Source of the DNA: Eubacterium sp.
GTDB lineage: Bacteria > Bacillota > Clostridia > Lachnospirales > Lachnospiraceae
Length of the DNA: 64,000 nucleotides
Assembly: GCA_021769425.1 (NCBI GenBank)
Contig: JAETSX010000038.1
Coordinates: 1-64,000 of the forward strand
Reading direction: 5' to 3'
Program-made: the position numbers and the translations under genes
The notes under the pieces: model-generated
What the model was told of the DNA's origin: nothing
Database searches by the model: none
What the model saw: only the letters and a program-made list of their open reading frames with translations
Shown here: positions 1 through 8,529 of the stretch, piece after piece
Layout: each line of letters begins with the position of its first letter
Numbering within the stretch: the first letter of the stretch is position 1

Positions 1-20
1 GACTTATTAATATTTTCCAT
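1..20 (-). CDS. Start of the insertion-sequence gene (partial)
   Basis: Only the first six codons and part of a seventh (MENINKS) lie in the window. The start follows GGGAGGG with 7 nt spacing. The hairpin around the start region could limit translation, as is common in transposase genes. The product is unidentified; a transposase is inferred only from its position inside the IS-like end. Confidence 0.4.
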
Positions 21-115
21 GGCTTTTCCCTCCCAAAAGATATGTTCTTAATTATAGCATATCTTTCGGGAGTAATTCATCTATTTTGGCAAATTTTATT
101 GCTCGTGAGTATATA
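1..115 (-). mobile_element. Left end of an insertion sequence, continuing beyond the window
   Basis: Read on the minus strand, the end begins near 115 with TATACTCACGAGCA. It is followed by a TATAAT-like -10 (51-56), an inverted repeat (32-44 paired with 58-70, one mismatch) and a GGGAGGG ribosome site ahead of a start codon at 20. The end interrupts an ApaLI-like gene. The same end sequence recurs in short repeats at 40174-40266, 41375-41437 and 6040-6070, which look like miniature or deleted derivatives. The transposase family cannot be read from the few codons present. Confidence 0.6.
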
Positions 116-310
116 TAAAAACCGCCCCTTATTCTGGTATAAATCTATCAAATTTCCTTCTTCACTTGTTACCCCCAAAACTCTATATAACAAATAATGC
201 GAATTATCATCAGATTTCATTTCCTCAATTCTGGAATCAACTTGATTTTTCAATTCCATTGCATACTTATCTGCCAATTCTTTCATTTTTCTATAAACTT
301 CAGTATCCAT
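77..310 (-). pseudogene. N-terminal fragment of an ApaLI-like type II restriction endonuclease
   Basis: The ATG at 310 follows a GAGCGAGG ribosome site. About 65 residues look native, including LADKYAMELK, DDNSHYLLYRVLG and IDLYQNKGRFLY, which I recognise as the start of ApaLI-type restriction enzymes. The reading frame then enters the IS end at about 115 and stops at 77 after a junk tail. The catalytic part is gone, so this is a dead gene. No partner methyltransferase lies inside the window. The family call is from memory and needs a profile search. Confidence 0.55.
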
Positions 311-408
311 ATATTTTCCTCGCTCTTTTTGCCGATTTGCCAAAGATACATTTCAATTATATAACACAGAAAATATATATACAAATTAATTTAAAATAAA
401 ATTCAACA

Positions 409-472
409 CAGGAATGCCCGGTCTTTGGCAGTTTTTTTCTGTCTAAACTGTTCCGCAAACCGAGCATTCCTG
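409..472 (-). terminator. Candidate terminator after the CotH gene
   Basis: CAGGAATGC (409-417) pairs with GCATTCCTG (464-472), with further pairing inside. On the minus strand it is followed by TTGAATTTTATTTT. It lies 45 nt past the CotH stop. The loop is long, so confidence is moderate. The rest of 311-517 shows nothing else. Confidence 0.45.
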
Positions 473-517
473 TTGTTGAAAGTCTGCCTCTGCGCAGAAA
501 ACAACCTTTCCCGCAGT

Positions 518-2530
518 TCAGCCTCCGATTTTGCGTCGCTTGAACAAAGCGGCGGCTGCAATCCCCAGGACAAGAACAACCGCAGAAATTCCAGCCCAAA
601 TCCAAGAGACGGAAGAATCGGCTGTTGTCTGCCCAGGTTTTCCCATTTGCCCCATCTCACCGGGTGTACCTCTTTCTTCTGGCCTCTGCATTTGCCCCAT
701 CTCACCGGGCATACCGTTTTCGCCAGGCATGCTGTTCTCACTGGACGTACCGTTTTCGCCGGGATTTTGTATTGATCCGTTTGTATTTCCTTCTCCATTA
801 TCCCCCGGCAGCTCAGGCGCTTCCCCATTGCCGGCTTCTCCCTGGGGAAGTTTCCTGTCGCCGCCCATATTGCTGACAGGCCGCTCCATTCCACTGCCGC
901 CCATAGCATGGTTCATAGAACCCATATCCGTAATCTGAAGCTCTCCCGCATCAATCAGCGTATCACTCTTCTGCGTATCCGAGGTCGAACCGATTGTGCC
1001 ATTCAGCTGGCCGGTAATGCTTTCTGCCCGAAGCAGGCAGAATTCTTTCAGTGTGGAAATCCCTTTTTCAAATTCTTCATAGGTGCAGAATTTCGTTGGG
1101 TCTTTTTCTACGAAGGGAGCAATCATTGACGATACGTGATCCATCATTTTCTTAAAATATCCGCTGTCAAAATACTCAGAAATAAACTCCGCAAAATATT
1201 GATGATACAATTCTGTGTATTCCTCATTTGCAAAAATCCAGGCGATCATCGGCCTGTCTTCCACATTGCCGCCGGATACCGGAGAGTCTATGGGGTAATT
1301 GACTAGGTTCGAAGCTCCGCCGGCAGACTCAAAGCCGCCGAAGGCAAGGTTATAGTCCCAGGGAATCATCTGCATCTGTCCGTCTTTTTCGTATAGATAA
1401 TAGTTATGGATCATCGATCCGGTGTAGCTGTCAAAATTCAAAACAAAATTATGCACCACGAAATACCGGATCACTTTTTCAATATCAACCGTATTCGTGA
1501 GATCTTCCCCGCTGTTAAGCTTCTTGAGAGCCGCAATCAAACGCTCTTTCTCACTGTCAGAGCTATCGGTTTTGGCGTTATTGAAGATGTTTTCATAGCT
1601 GTCAATCTTGTCATCAATATATTTCAGCAGAACATCCTCACTGCCAATTATCCCGCCGCCTCGGTCTCTGCCTGGCGTCTGCCCGCCTGTGTTTGTAGCA
1701 GCGCCGCCTGGCTGCGCTGGCTGCTGGGTATTTTCCACATTTTCCGTATTTTCCACATTTTCCGTATTTTCCACGTTTTCCGTGTTTTCTACATTTTCCG
1801 TATTTTCCACATTTTTCGTGTTTGCTCCGCTGTTGGCAGTTTCGGATTCCGTATTATCATCCAGAAAATCGTCTATATCGAACCTTTCCCCATTGCCTCG
1901 CCCGCCGCCCATATTTTGGCTGTCGGGCTTGTAGAGCTGGCCGTAGTTATTTCCGTAATTGCGCTGCAGAAAAGATTCTTCAATGCCCTCCACCGCAAGA
2001 TAAAGCCCCCACTCTTCCCCATTCACCGTAATATATACAAAACTGCACAGAGGAGAAGCAACTCCCATATCAGCCATCATCTGATAGCTTAGATAGTCTT
2101 TCATATAGGTATTATCCTGAATAATGTTGTTCAGACACAGCTTATCCAATCCATAATAAGTATTGGCGCTGTCGTAATGATCGAATTCGATCTTGAAGCT
2201 ATACCGATCATTGCCATAGGATTCCACTTGTGTCAGCGAAGTGTTCCCTTTGCCCCGAATCGCTACATTTTTATAAGCGTCGTTATCAATGACCACGGAA
2301 CAAGTATAGTATTCTTCACTTTTGCAGTTCGCTATAAATTCGTCCCAATCCTCCATAACAATATCAATGGTGTGGACTTTTGAGACATCAAACAGCTTTT
2401 GTTCATAGCCCATTGCGGCAGAAGCCTTTTGGATGCCCAGGCTTTCCGCATTCAGAAACAATACGGTAAGAAGCAGCGAAACAGCAAGAACAACACAGCA
2501 TATCTTATCAAAATGCTTATGCGTTGACAT
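518..2530 (-). CDS. cotH: CotH-family kinase-like surface protein with C-terminal membrane anchor
   Basis: The 670-residue protein has an N-terminal hydrophobic export segment (about 8-30), a CotH domain (about 45-500) with GKGNTS and the IPWDYN motif near residue 390, and a long low-complexity tail rich in Pro, Gly, Glu and Met. It ends in one membrane helix followed by KRRKIGG. CotH proteins are secreted or spore-surface protein kinases of atypical fold; the target here is unknown. A hexapeptide repeat lies inside the domain. Start at 2530 follows AAGGAGG. It is the last gene of a VTC-DUF4956-CotH unit, a grouping seen in many Firmicutes. Confidence 0.85.
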   Translation of the reverse strand: MSTHKHFDKICCVVLAVSLLLTVLFLNAESLGIQKASAAMGYEQKLFDVSKVHTIDIVMEDWDEFIANCKSEEYYTCSVVIDNDAYKNVAIRGKGNTSLTQVESYGNDRYSFKIEFDHYDSANTYYGLDKLCLNNIIQDNTYMKDYLSYQMMADMGVASPLCSFVYITVNGEEWGLYLAVEGIEESFLQRNYGNNYGQLYKPDSQNMGGGRGNGERFDIDDFLDDNTESETANSGANTKNVENTENVENTENVENTENVENTENVENTQQPAQPGGAATNTGGQTPGRDRGGGIIGSEDVLLKYIDDKIDSYENIFNNAKTDSSDSEKERLIAALKKLNSGEDLTNTVDIEKVIRYFVVHNFVLNFDSYTGSMIHNYYLYEKDGQMQMIPWDYNLAFGGFESAGGASNLVNYPIDSPVSGGNVEDRPMIAWIFANEEYTELYHQYFAEFISEYFDSGYFKKMMDHVSSMIAPFVEKDPTKFCTYEEFEKGISTLKEFCLLRAESITGQLNGTIGSTSDTQKSDTLIDAGELQITDMGSMNHAMGGSGMERPVSNMGGDRKLPQGEAGNGEAPELPGDNGEGNTNGSIQNPGENGTSSENSMPGENGMPGEMGQMQRPEERGTPGEMGQMGKPGQTTADSSVSWIWAGISAVVLVLGIAAAALFKRRKIGG
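1729..1815 (-). repeat. In-frame hexapeptide minisatellite in the CotH gene
   Basis: An 18-bp unit coding NVENTE-type hexapeptides is repeated about five times, with a few silent changes. It inserts a charged linker into the CotH domain. Such runs vary in copy number by slippage without breaking the frame. Confidence 0.9.
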
Positions 2531-2541
2531 AGCGCGCCTCC

Positions 2542-3213
2542 TTATCCCATGTATTCTCCGTTATAGCTGACAAGCACTGCACTGCTCATCCCGTCCATTT
2601 CCGAAAGAACATTGATGAAATCCGTATTATCATTCTTCATTCGTATTTCCAGATTAAGTTCAATCATTCCCTTTTGTGCAGTTTTGCTTTTGACCACACA
2701 TTTCTGAACCTGCTTTTCCAGAAAATCTCTTGCACGTTTCTCTGCTGCTGAATCTGTGCAGGACAGGAGCACAATATAAGGATTACAGTATGATTTCCTA
2801 TTTACGAAAATAAGAAGGAGCAGGCCAATTACAATGCTGCCGATTATGGCAAGAGGAATCATGCCTGCCGCCAGTACAATCCCCACTGCAATAGACCAAA
2901 ACAAGAAAGCAATATCAAGAGGCTCTTTGATGGCTGTGCGGAAACGGACAATGGACAAAGCGCCCACCATACCAAGGGAAAGAACCACATTAGATACCAC
3001 CGCTAAGATAACCACTGTTGTAATCATTGTAAGGGCCACAAGGGTCGTACCAAAGCTTGAAGAATACATCACCCCTTGATAGGTCTTTTTATATACCAGA
3101 AAAATAAACATACCGATTCCGAAAGCCAGTATCAAAGCTAACACCATATCAAGAATGCTTACGCTTGCAATATTTTCCAAAAAACTTGATTTGAAAATGT
3201 CGTTGAATGTCAT
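2542..3213 (-). CDS. DUF4956 membrane protein
   Basis: The 223-residue protein begins MTFNDIF at 3213, behind AAAGGAG with about 8 nt spacing; an upstream in-frame ATG has no ribosome site. It has about four membrane segments, including IVRFRTAIKEPLDIAFLFW, typical of DUF4956, then a soluble C-terminal region of mixed alpha/beta character. The family has no proven reaction. It regularly neighbours VTC-domain proteins and CotH, which suggests a shared role in a polyphosphate- or phosphorylation-linked envelope process. It starts 27 nt after the VTC gene stop and ends 11 nt before the CotH start, consistent with one transcript. Confidence 0.8.
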   Translation of the reverse strand: MTFNDIFKSSFLENIASVSILDMVLALILAFGIGMFIFLVYKKTYQGVMYSSSFGTTLVALTMITTVVILAVVSNVVLSLGMVGALSIVRFRTAIKEPLDIAFLFWSIAVGIVLAAGMIPLAIIGSIVIGLLLLIFVNRKSYCNPYIVLLSCTDSAAEKRARDFLEKQVQKCVVKSKTAQKGMIELNLEIRMKNDNTDFINVLSEMDGMSSAVLVSYNGEYMG

Positions 3214-3239
3214 AATAAATTTCTCCTTTTTTGTATATT

Positions 3240-3911
3240 TCAGCCGTATATCCTGCATGCGGCATATTTGGAAAACGCTCCTGTCCGGCAGTTTTCAAGC
3301 TGGACGGCGTCCCGGATAATATCCGGTAAATATTCATCCCACTTTACTTCTAAAATAATCGGTGCGTTTCCTGCAGAAACAGTCACACTGTCAGGATTCA
3401 GAAAATCCGTATTCTGCATCCCGGTCCTGATATTGTAGTCCAAAGTAATACGAACATTGCCAGGGGCAAAAATATAGGGTTCTCTTGTATAATCGACGAT
3501 TGTTTTCGGCCGAAGTCCCTGGCTTAAGATTTTTCCATAAAATTCTGTGATAAGAGGAGCGCTGTCCTGTGTCATCCATCTGTAATCTCCTTTTAACATC
3601 CTTTGCGCCTGTTCCAGCGTCAGGGCTGCGCTTTCTTTCAGGCAAAGCCCATTTACCTTGCTTTTCTTCTCCAGCCGGATAAAGGATAAATCTCTGTTAT
3701 AATACCTGATACGGAATTTTTCACGGATATTTACGCCGTCTGTTTTCTCCCGCAGCGCCTTATCTGCCAAAGTATCAAAGTAAAGACTGCGAATTTCATA
3801 TTTTCCGTCTATCGTATGTACGTCGCACTTTGTAATTGCCGAAAGTCTCTGTCTTAAGGCTAACATATCGCCGCAGCCTATTTCGTGCTTCCATTCATGC
3901 CGGTATTTCAT
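3240..3911 (-). CDS. VTC-domain protein (polyphosphate-polymerase-like)
   Basis: The 223-residue protein is close to a bare VTC domain. It shows MKYRHEWKHEI at the start, then YEIRSLYFDT, REKFRIRYYN, RLEKKSKVNGLCLKES and a C-terminal ILEVKWDEYLPDII, matching the basic and acidic tunnel residues of the family. VTC enzymes make polyphosphate from ATP at a membrane; activity here is inferred from motifs only. It is first in the unit with DUF4956 and CotH and is separated from the kinase gene upstream by a strong hairpin. Confidence 0.8.
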   Translation of the reverse strand: MKYRHEWKHEIGCGDMLALRQRLSAITKCDVHTIDGKYEIRSLYFDTLADKALREKTDGVNIREKFRIRYYNRDLSFIRLEKKSKVNGLCLKESAALTLEQAQRMLKGDYRWMTQDSAPLITEFYGKILSQGLRPKTIVDYTREPYIFAPGNVRITLDYNIRTGMQNTDFLNPDSVTVSAGNAPIILEVKWDEYLPDIIRDAVQLENCRTGAFSKYAACRIYG

Positions 3912-3949
3912 TTTCCCACTTCCTTTGCTTTGTTTTTATACATAAAAAA

Positions 3950-3986
3950 CCTCCTGTACTTTGAATTGCCTTCATCGTACAGGAGG
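3950..3986 (-). terminator. Rho-independent terminator between the histidine kinase and VTC genes
   Basis: CCTCCTGTAC (3950-3959) pairs perfectly with GTACAGGAGG (3977-3986). On the minus strand a run of six T (3944-3949) follows. It should end or attenuate the two-component transcript before the VTC-DUF4956-CotH unit. Confidence 0.8.
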
Positions 3987-3989
3987 AAG

Positions 3990-4007
3990 ATTGAAGTTTC
4001 ATTGAAG
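3990..4007 (-). promoter_or_regulatory. Candidate response-regulator box ahead of the VTC unit
   Basis: On the minus strand CTTCAAT occurs twice with an 11-bp period, the spacing typical of OmpR-family sites. A very similar pair (TTTCAAT and TTTCAAC, also 11 bp apart) lies before the response regulator gene at 5975-5992. Inference: both are bound by the adjacent regulator. Confidence 0.4.
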
Positions 4008-5252
4008 ATAGGAGAATTTCTTTATGGGTATTTGAACCTTGAATTCCACCAGTCCCTGGCGGCAATGAACACTGATTTTTCCGCCATGGGACAAGGCGAT
4101 TGCTTTTGCTATGGCAAGGCCCAGGCCATAGTGCCCGTCCTCGCCGTTTCGGACAGCATCCACACGGTAAAACCTTTCAAAAAGCTGTGCTCTTTGCTCC
4201 GGCATGATTGCTTCCCCTGCATTAATCACGGATAATTTGGCAGACCCATCCTCTGATTTTAATATCAGCTGAATTTCCTTGCCGCTGTTCCCGTAACGGA
4301 TGGCATTATCCAGCAAGATAGACACAAGCTGCTTCAATTGCACACTATTTCCCTCAAGGACAATATCATCCATTACGCTGCAATTGAGAATCAGCCCATT
4401 TTCATACGCTACGCTTTCAAAAGGCAGCGCCTCTCCATTTACAAGACGGGAAAAGTCGATAAGCTCCATTTGCGGCATAACATGTTCGATACGGGAAAGT
4501 TCCAGTAATTGAGTCACCAATACTCCCATCCGCTCATTTTCGTATTGAATATTGGCAAGCCATTTGTTATGTCCAAGCTCTCTTGCTAAAAGCTCCGCAT
4601 TGGTGCTGACAATCGAAATGGGCGTTTTCAGTTCATGCCCCGCATCAGAAATAAATTGCTTTTGCTTCTGATAACTTTCTTCCAAAGGTTTCACGATCTG
4701 CTTTGCAAGATAAACTGCAAGGAAAAACAGGACAACGATGGCAAGTCCGCCGAATATCAGCGTGTAACGAAACAACGTGCCCATGCTTTCCTGAATGATG
4801 GTATTGTCTTTAAAGGAAGCAAGCAGATATCCCCCTTTATCCATCCTATAAAAAATAAGGTTATTTTTCACGCCTGTTATTTTATCATCCGCCAATACCT
4901 CACGGGCAAAGCCTTCCAGTTCTTCATCGCTGTACACAGTTTGCTGGGGATTCTTTATTTCAAGGAGCTTTCCGTCGTATGTCATTGCAACTGTATAAAA
5001 GGTGGAAAGCTGAAAGGACGGCAAATCCAAATAGTGAGGCTTTCCCATATCAGGCTCTGGCTTAGCGGGGGGAGGCGCGTCAAAAGACTGGGACAAGACA
5101 TACTGTTCGGCATGTTCCCTTAACATTCCCCGGTTCTGCTCTGACATTTCATAATAGCTGGAAGCGTAAATCACCGCAAGGGTTCCTACCCATAAGAGCG
5201 CCAACACAGACATAATGGCGGCAACGATTTTTCTCCGGGACTTTTTAAACAT
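3999..5252 (-). CDS. Membrane sensor histidine kinase, VanS-like
   Basis: The 417-residue kinase has a first membrane helix (about 8-30), an extracytoplasmic domain of about 130 residues rich in Pro and Asp, a second helix (about 165-188), then the H-box ISDAGHELKTPIS, a dimerisation helix pair, an N-box (LDNAIRYGN), and G boxes (GEDGHYGLGLAIAK). No obvious HAMP domain is visible. Its start overlaps the stop of the response regulator gene, so the two are translationally coupled. The signal is unknown; the neighbouring surface cluster suggests an envelope cue. Confidence 0.9.
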   Translation of the reverse strand: MFKKSRRKIVAAIMSVLALLWVGTLAVIYASSYYEMSEQNRGMLREHAEQYVLSQSFDAPPPAKPEPDMGKPHYLDLPSFQLSTFYTVAMTYDGKLLEIKNPQQTVYSDEELEGFAREVLADDKITGVKNNLIFYRMDKGGYLLASFKDNTIIQESMGTLFRYTLIFGGLAIVVLFFLAVYLAKQIVKPLEESYQKQKQFISDAGHELKTPISIVSTNAELLARELGHNKWLANIQYENERMGVLVTQLLELSRIEHVMPQMELIDFSRLVNGEALPFESVAYENGLILNCSVMDDIVLEGNSVQLKQLVSILLDNAIRYGNSGKEIQLILKSEDGSAKLSVINAGEAIMPEQRAQLFERFYRVDAVRNGEDGHYGLGLAIAKAIALSHGGKISVHCRQGLVEFKVQIPIKKFSYLQ

Positions 5253-5928
5253 TACCGTACCTCAATTCATATCCGATGCCGCGGACTGCTTTAATTTCTG
5301 TTTTCGCCTTTACAAAAGAAAGCTTTTTTCGGGTAAAAGACATATATACTTCCACATTATTGTATTCTGCCTCATTGTTGAAGCCCCATATTTTTACCGC
5401 AAACTGCTCACGGGTCAGAATTTGTCCTCCATTGGCAATGAGATATTCCAGAATACGGTATTCCTTTTCGCTGAGCCTTATGCTCTGTCCGCCGGTTGTG
5501 CAGGAAAGCATATATGTATTCGTATCCAGAGATATATCCCCATAAGTCAATGTTCCGTCTGGTGAGTTGATATTTCGTCTGCCCAGAGCCCGAAGCCTTG
5601 CAAGCAGTTCCCGGGTCTGAAAAGGCTTGGTAAGATAATCGTCCGCCCCGCTGTCAAGCCCCATCACCTTATCGTCCAGCTGGGCTTTTGCAGTCAGCAT
5701 TAAAATTGGTGTGCGTATCCCCCTCTGGCGGGCTTTCCTGGCAATTTCATGTCCGTTCATTCCCGGCAGCATCACATCCAGAATCACAATATCGTAAATA
5801 TCGCTTTCCACAGCCGCCAGGCCGTCTAATCCATTCACATAATGGTCTACCTCATATTTTTCGAGACGCAGGATCTCGCACAGAGCCTGCGCCATTCTTT
5901 TTTCGTCTTCTATCAGCAACAGCCGCAT
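5245..5928 (-). CDS. OmpR/PhoB-family response regulator
   Basis: The 227-residue protein has an N-terminal receiver domain (LLIEDEKRM acidic pair, phospho-acceptor Asp in DIVILDVMLPGMNG, switch Thr in MLTAKAQ, Lys in YLTKPF) and a C-terminal winged helix (about 130-225, ending GIGYELRY). The start at 5928 follows GGAGGTG; an in-frame ATG further upstream lacks a site. It is first in the operon with the kinase and probably controls itself and the VTC unit. Confidence 0.92.
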   Translation of the reverse strand: MRLLLIEDEKRMAQALCEILRLEKYEVDHYVNGLDGLAAVESDIYDIVILDVMLPGMNGHEIARKARQRGIRTPILMLTAKAQLDDKVMGLDSGADDYLTKPFQTRELLARLRALGRRNINSPDGTLTYGDISLDTNTYMLSCTTGGQSIRLSEKEYRILEYLIANGGQILTREQFAVKIWGFNNEAEYNNVEVYMSFTRKKLSFVKAKTEIKAVRGIGYELRYGNV

Positions 5929-5951
5929 ACCTGACACCTCCACTTCATACT

Positions 5952-5992
5952 ATTATACCATTATACTGGCAAAAGTTGAAAAAAGATTGAAA
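5952..5992 (-). promoter_or_regulatory. Promoter and candidate autoregulatory box of the two-component operon
   Basis: Two TATAAT hexamers lie at 5952-5957 and 5960-5965 (minus strand). The first has a TTTCAA -35 at 5976-5981 with 18 bp spacing. TTTCAAC (5975-5981) and TTTCAAT (5986-5992) form an 11-bp-period direct repeat overlapping the -35, matching the box at 3990-4007. Confidence 0.5.
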
Positions 5993-6000
5993 GCAATGAA

Positions 6001-6035
6001 AGAAAGAGAGCGATGGAAAATTCCGCTCTCTTTCT
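6001..6035. repeat. Perfect 12-bp inverted repeat
   Basis: AGAAAGAGAGCG (6001-6012) pairs with CGCTCTCTTTCT (6024-6035) across an 11-nt loop. Neither strand has a clean T run, and no gene ends nearby, so it may be a stranded terminator or part of a lost element. Confidence 0.6.
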
Positions 6036-6039
6036 TCCT

Positions 6040-6070
6040 TATACCTGTGAGCCAAATAAGTATGCTCGTA
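6040..6070. repeat. Collapsed remnant of the TATAC...GAGC small element
   Basis: TATACCTGTGAGC is fused directly to CAAATAAGTATGCTCGT. Both halves match the two ends of the 93-bp repeat at 40174-40266, but the middle 60 bp is missing. It lies in the 331-bp gap between the two-component and TetR genes. Confidence 0.55.
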
Positions 6071-6171
6071 CAAATTCAGTTTTTCCTTTTCACTCTACTC
6101 TATCCGCAATACCGCGATTTCCTCTGATGAAATTAATAATAAACAAATTTGTAAACTTTTATCCAGAGTAA

Positions 6172-6224
6172 TTGACACATTATCTACTTTTAACTATAAT
6201 TAGAATTATATATAATTATAGTTA
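6172..6224 (+). promoter_or_regulatory. Promoter and palindromic operator of the TetR gene
   Basis: TTGACA (6172-6177), 17 bp, TATAAT (6195-6200). A perfect 12-bp inverted repeat, TAACTATAATTA (6191-6202) with TAATTATAGTTA (6213-6224), covers the -10. This is the expected layout for autorepression by the TetR protein that follows. Confidence 0.75.
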
Positions 6225-6259
6225 TATATAATATCAGTTATAAAAAAGGAGGTACGAAT

Positions 6260-6835
6260 ATGCCGGCAATCGCGAAAGTCACAAAAGAAATGATTATAGA
6301 CGCATCTTTTGAAATTGCAAAAGAAAAGGGAGCAGAAAACATAAACGCTCGGACAGTTTCACAAAAACTCGGCTGTTCAACGCAGCCCGTTTTGTATCAT
6401 TTTAAAAGGATAGAAGATGTCCGAATTGCAGCACATAAAAAAGCAAGCGAATTTCATATTAACTATGTAACAAATTTAAGCGGCAAATACGAACGCCCTA
6501 TGTTAGAAGTGGGTATGAGACATATTCAATTTGCCATAGAAGAAAAAAATCTTTTTCGCTTTCTATTTCATTCAAACTATAATACAGGCGTTTCTCTTTC
6601 TGAATGGCTTACAGCGGAAAATTTTGATTCTTTAATTTCTATTTTGAAGAGACAGGCAAAGGTAGACAATCGACAGGCATATAACATATTTTTTCAAATT
6701 TATTTAGTAACGCATGGAATAGCCAGTCTGCTTGCTGATAATGCAATGGTTTATGATGAAGCATACTGTGTAAAGATATTGTCTAATGCCTATTTTGGCA
6801 CAATGTATCTGCTAAAAGAAGGAAACTTATTATGA
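6260..6835 (+). CDS. TetR-family transcriptional repressor
   Basis: The 191-residue protein has an N-terminal helix-turn-helix (about 8-55: AARTVSQ-type recognition region reading NARTVSQKLGCSTQPVLYHF) and an all-helical ligand domain. The start follows AAAAGGAGGTACG. The AT-rich codon use differs from the core genes around it, in line with an accessory origin. It probably represses itself through the palindrome over its -10 and may have controlled the pump gene downstream. The ligand is unknown. Confidence 0.88.
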   Translation: MPAIAKVTKEMIIDASFEIAKEKGAENINARTVSQKLGCSTQPVLYHFKRIEDVRIAAHKKASEFHINYVTNLSGKYERPMLEVGMRHIQFAIEEKNLFRFLFHSNYNTGVSLSEWLTAENFDSLISILKRQAKVDNRQAYNIFFQIYLVTHGIASLLADNAMVYDEAYCVKILSNAYFGTMYLLKEGNLL

Positions 6836-6951
6836 AAAAGCAACACAAATTTACAAATACAGAGCTGAAAAACTTTCCACTTTATTGCCTGAAGTGCAGA
6901 CAGGAAAGTAAAAAAGCAAATCGGAGGTACAAATATGAACAAACTTTTTAA
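6832..6951 (+). pseudogene. Fragment of a cysteine-rich KTR-type small protein
   Basis: The 39-codon frame starts by ATGA overlap with the TetR stop and holds NTELKNFPLYCLKCRQESKK. I recognise this as the Cys-rich KTR protein carried by Tn916-like conjugative elements (usual form has two CxxC pairs). Only one CxxC remains here, the N-terminal part is missing and the tail runs into the MFS start region. It is a mark of a former mobile element rather than a working gene. Confidence 0.5.
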
Positions 6952-7843
6952 ACGCGATTTTACAATGGTTGTTATCGGTCAGATAATCTCGCTTTTCGGC
7001 AACGCCATACTGCGGTTTGCTTTGCCCCTTTACCTGCTTCGCGAGACGGACTCCTCGTCTCTTTTCGGCGCGGTAACGGCCTGCTCATTTATCCCAATGG
7101 TGGTTTTTTCTCTCTTTGGGGGAGTGATTGCCGACAGAAAAAACAAACGGAATATAATGGTGGCGCTTGATTTTACAACGGCGGCGGCAATTTTGATATT
7201 CAGCTTTGCTCTGGGAAAAGTTTCGCTTGTTCCTCTGATGATAGCTGTGCTGATGATACTGTACGGCATTTCGGGAACCTACCAGCCCGCCGTTCAGGCA
7301 AGCATACCGCTTATTGCGGAAAAACAATTTCTTATGCAGGGCAACGCCGTGATAAATATGGTAAGCACCCTTGCGAGCCTGCTAGGGCCGATCATAGGCG
7401 GCGTTCTGTTCGGCGCGTTCGGGATAATGCCCATTCTTTTTATAAGCGTCGGCTGCTTTGCTTTTTCGGCAGTTATGGAAATTTTCATACATATCCCCTT
7501 TGAAAAAAATACCGACGGCAAAAGCATTTTGGGCGCGGTGGGTTCCGATCTGTCGGACAGCTTTCAATTTATTAAAAACGAAAAGCCGATTTTTCTTTCA
7601 GTACTGGGGATACTTGCGCTGTTCAATCTTATTTTGTCGGCAATGATGCTTGTGGGTATTCCGGTAATTGTGGTACAGATTTTGGGAATGTCCGATACTG
7701 CTATCGGGATGACGCAGGGCGCAATGGGACTGGGAGGACTTGCAGGAGGAATTATCGCAGGCGCGGCGATTTTGGCTATGGCAGTTTCGCTGTACTCCAA
7801 AAAGGTTTTTGCGGTTCTTGAAAAGGAATCCGCTGTAAACTAA
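6935..7843 (+). pseudogene. MFS efflux pump with a large internal deletion (macrolide-efflux type)
   Basis: The product is 302 residues, whereas MFS_3/Mef-like pumps are about 400-420. Helices 1-8 are intact (GGVIADRKNKRN between helices 2 and 3), but after GGLAGGIIAG near residue 275 the frame jumps to a last-helix tail (AAILAMAVSLYSKK). About 100 residues covering helices 8-11 appear deleted in frame. The CGGAGGTACAAAT ribosome site copies that of the TetR gene. It probably no longer transports. Native substrate unknown, possibly a drug. Confidence 0.7.
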
Positions 7844-7903
7844 AACGCTTTTATTATTTCTTATTATTAAAAGTCAATGACAAAAAGAAAATCTTTCATT
7901 AAA

Positions 7904-8421
7904 AATATGTTGCTATTTCTTTGAGTACAGGTGATGTTAATTTTTGTGCATCCGTTTCAAAATCGGTCAACATAGAAACAACCACGGGAAATATTCGTGT
8001 AGAGAATATTTCTGCCGGCGCACTTGACCTTTCCGTTACCACAGGCAAGGTGAATGTTTCGGAGGTGACCTGTCAAGACGATATTACAGTAGGTGTATTG
8101 ACCGGCAAAGCATATCTGACCGATATTTCGTGCAAAAGCGTAATTTCAAGCGGAACTACAGGAAGTATATCCTTGAGTAACGTTATTGCCACAAATAAGT
8201 TTTCTGTTGAGAGAATCACGGGAGATGTGGAATTTAATGGCTGTGATGCCGACGAAATATATGTAAAAACAAATACAGGAAACGTTACTGGCAGTTTCCT
8301 TTCAAACAAGGTGTTTATTATCGATACCGATACCGGCAGCGTCGATGTTCCGAAAGCAATAACCGGCGGCAGGTGCGAGATTAATACACATATAAGAGAT
8401 ATTAAAATGAAAATAGACTGA
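7904..8421 (+). pseudogene. C-terminal remnant of a DUF4097 beta-strand repeat protein
   Basis: The open frame begins after a stop at 7901-7903 and has no good start or ribosome site. The peptide is a regular ladder of short beta strands (STGDV, TTGNIRVENI, TTGKVNVSEV, ITGDVEFNGC, NTGNVTGS, DTGSVDV), typical of DUF4097, which normally carries an N-terminal membrane or sensor part. The front is missing. The function of the family is unknown; in Firmicutes it often sits with envelope-stress regulators. Confidence 0.6.
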
Positions 8422-8480
8422 CTAAATTTTCATTTGTAGGGGAGAACAAATTTCTACATGATAGATATATAATTTCCTTA

Positions 8481-8517
8481 AACCGTAAAGGTCAGACAGC
8501 CTTTGCGGTTTTTCTTT
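8481..8517 (+). terminator. Rho-independent terminator
   Basis: AACCGTAAAGG (8481-8491) pairs with CCTTTGCGGTT (8500-8510), one G-U pair, followed by TTTCTTTT on the plus strand. It closes the TetR/MFS/DUF4097 remnant unit. Confidence 0.85.
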
Positions 8518-8529
8518 TGTCATTTTTTA

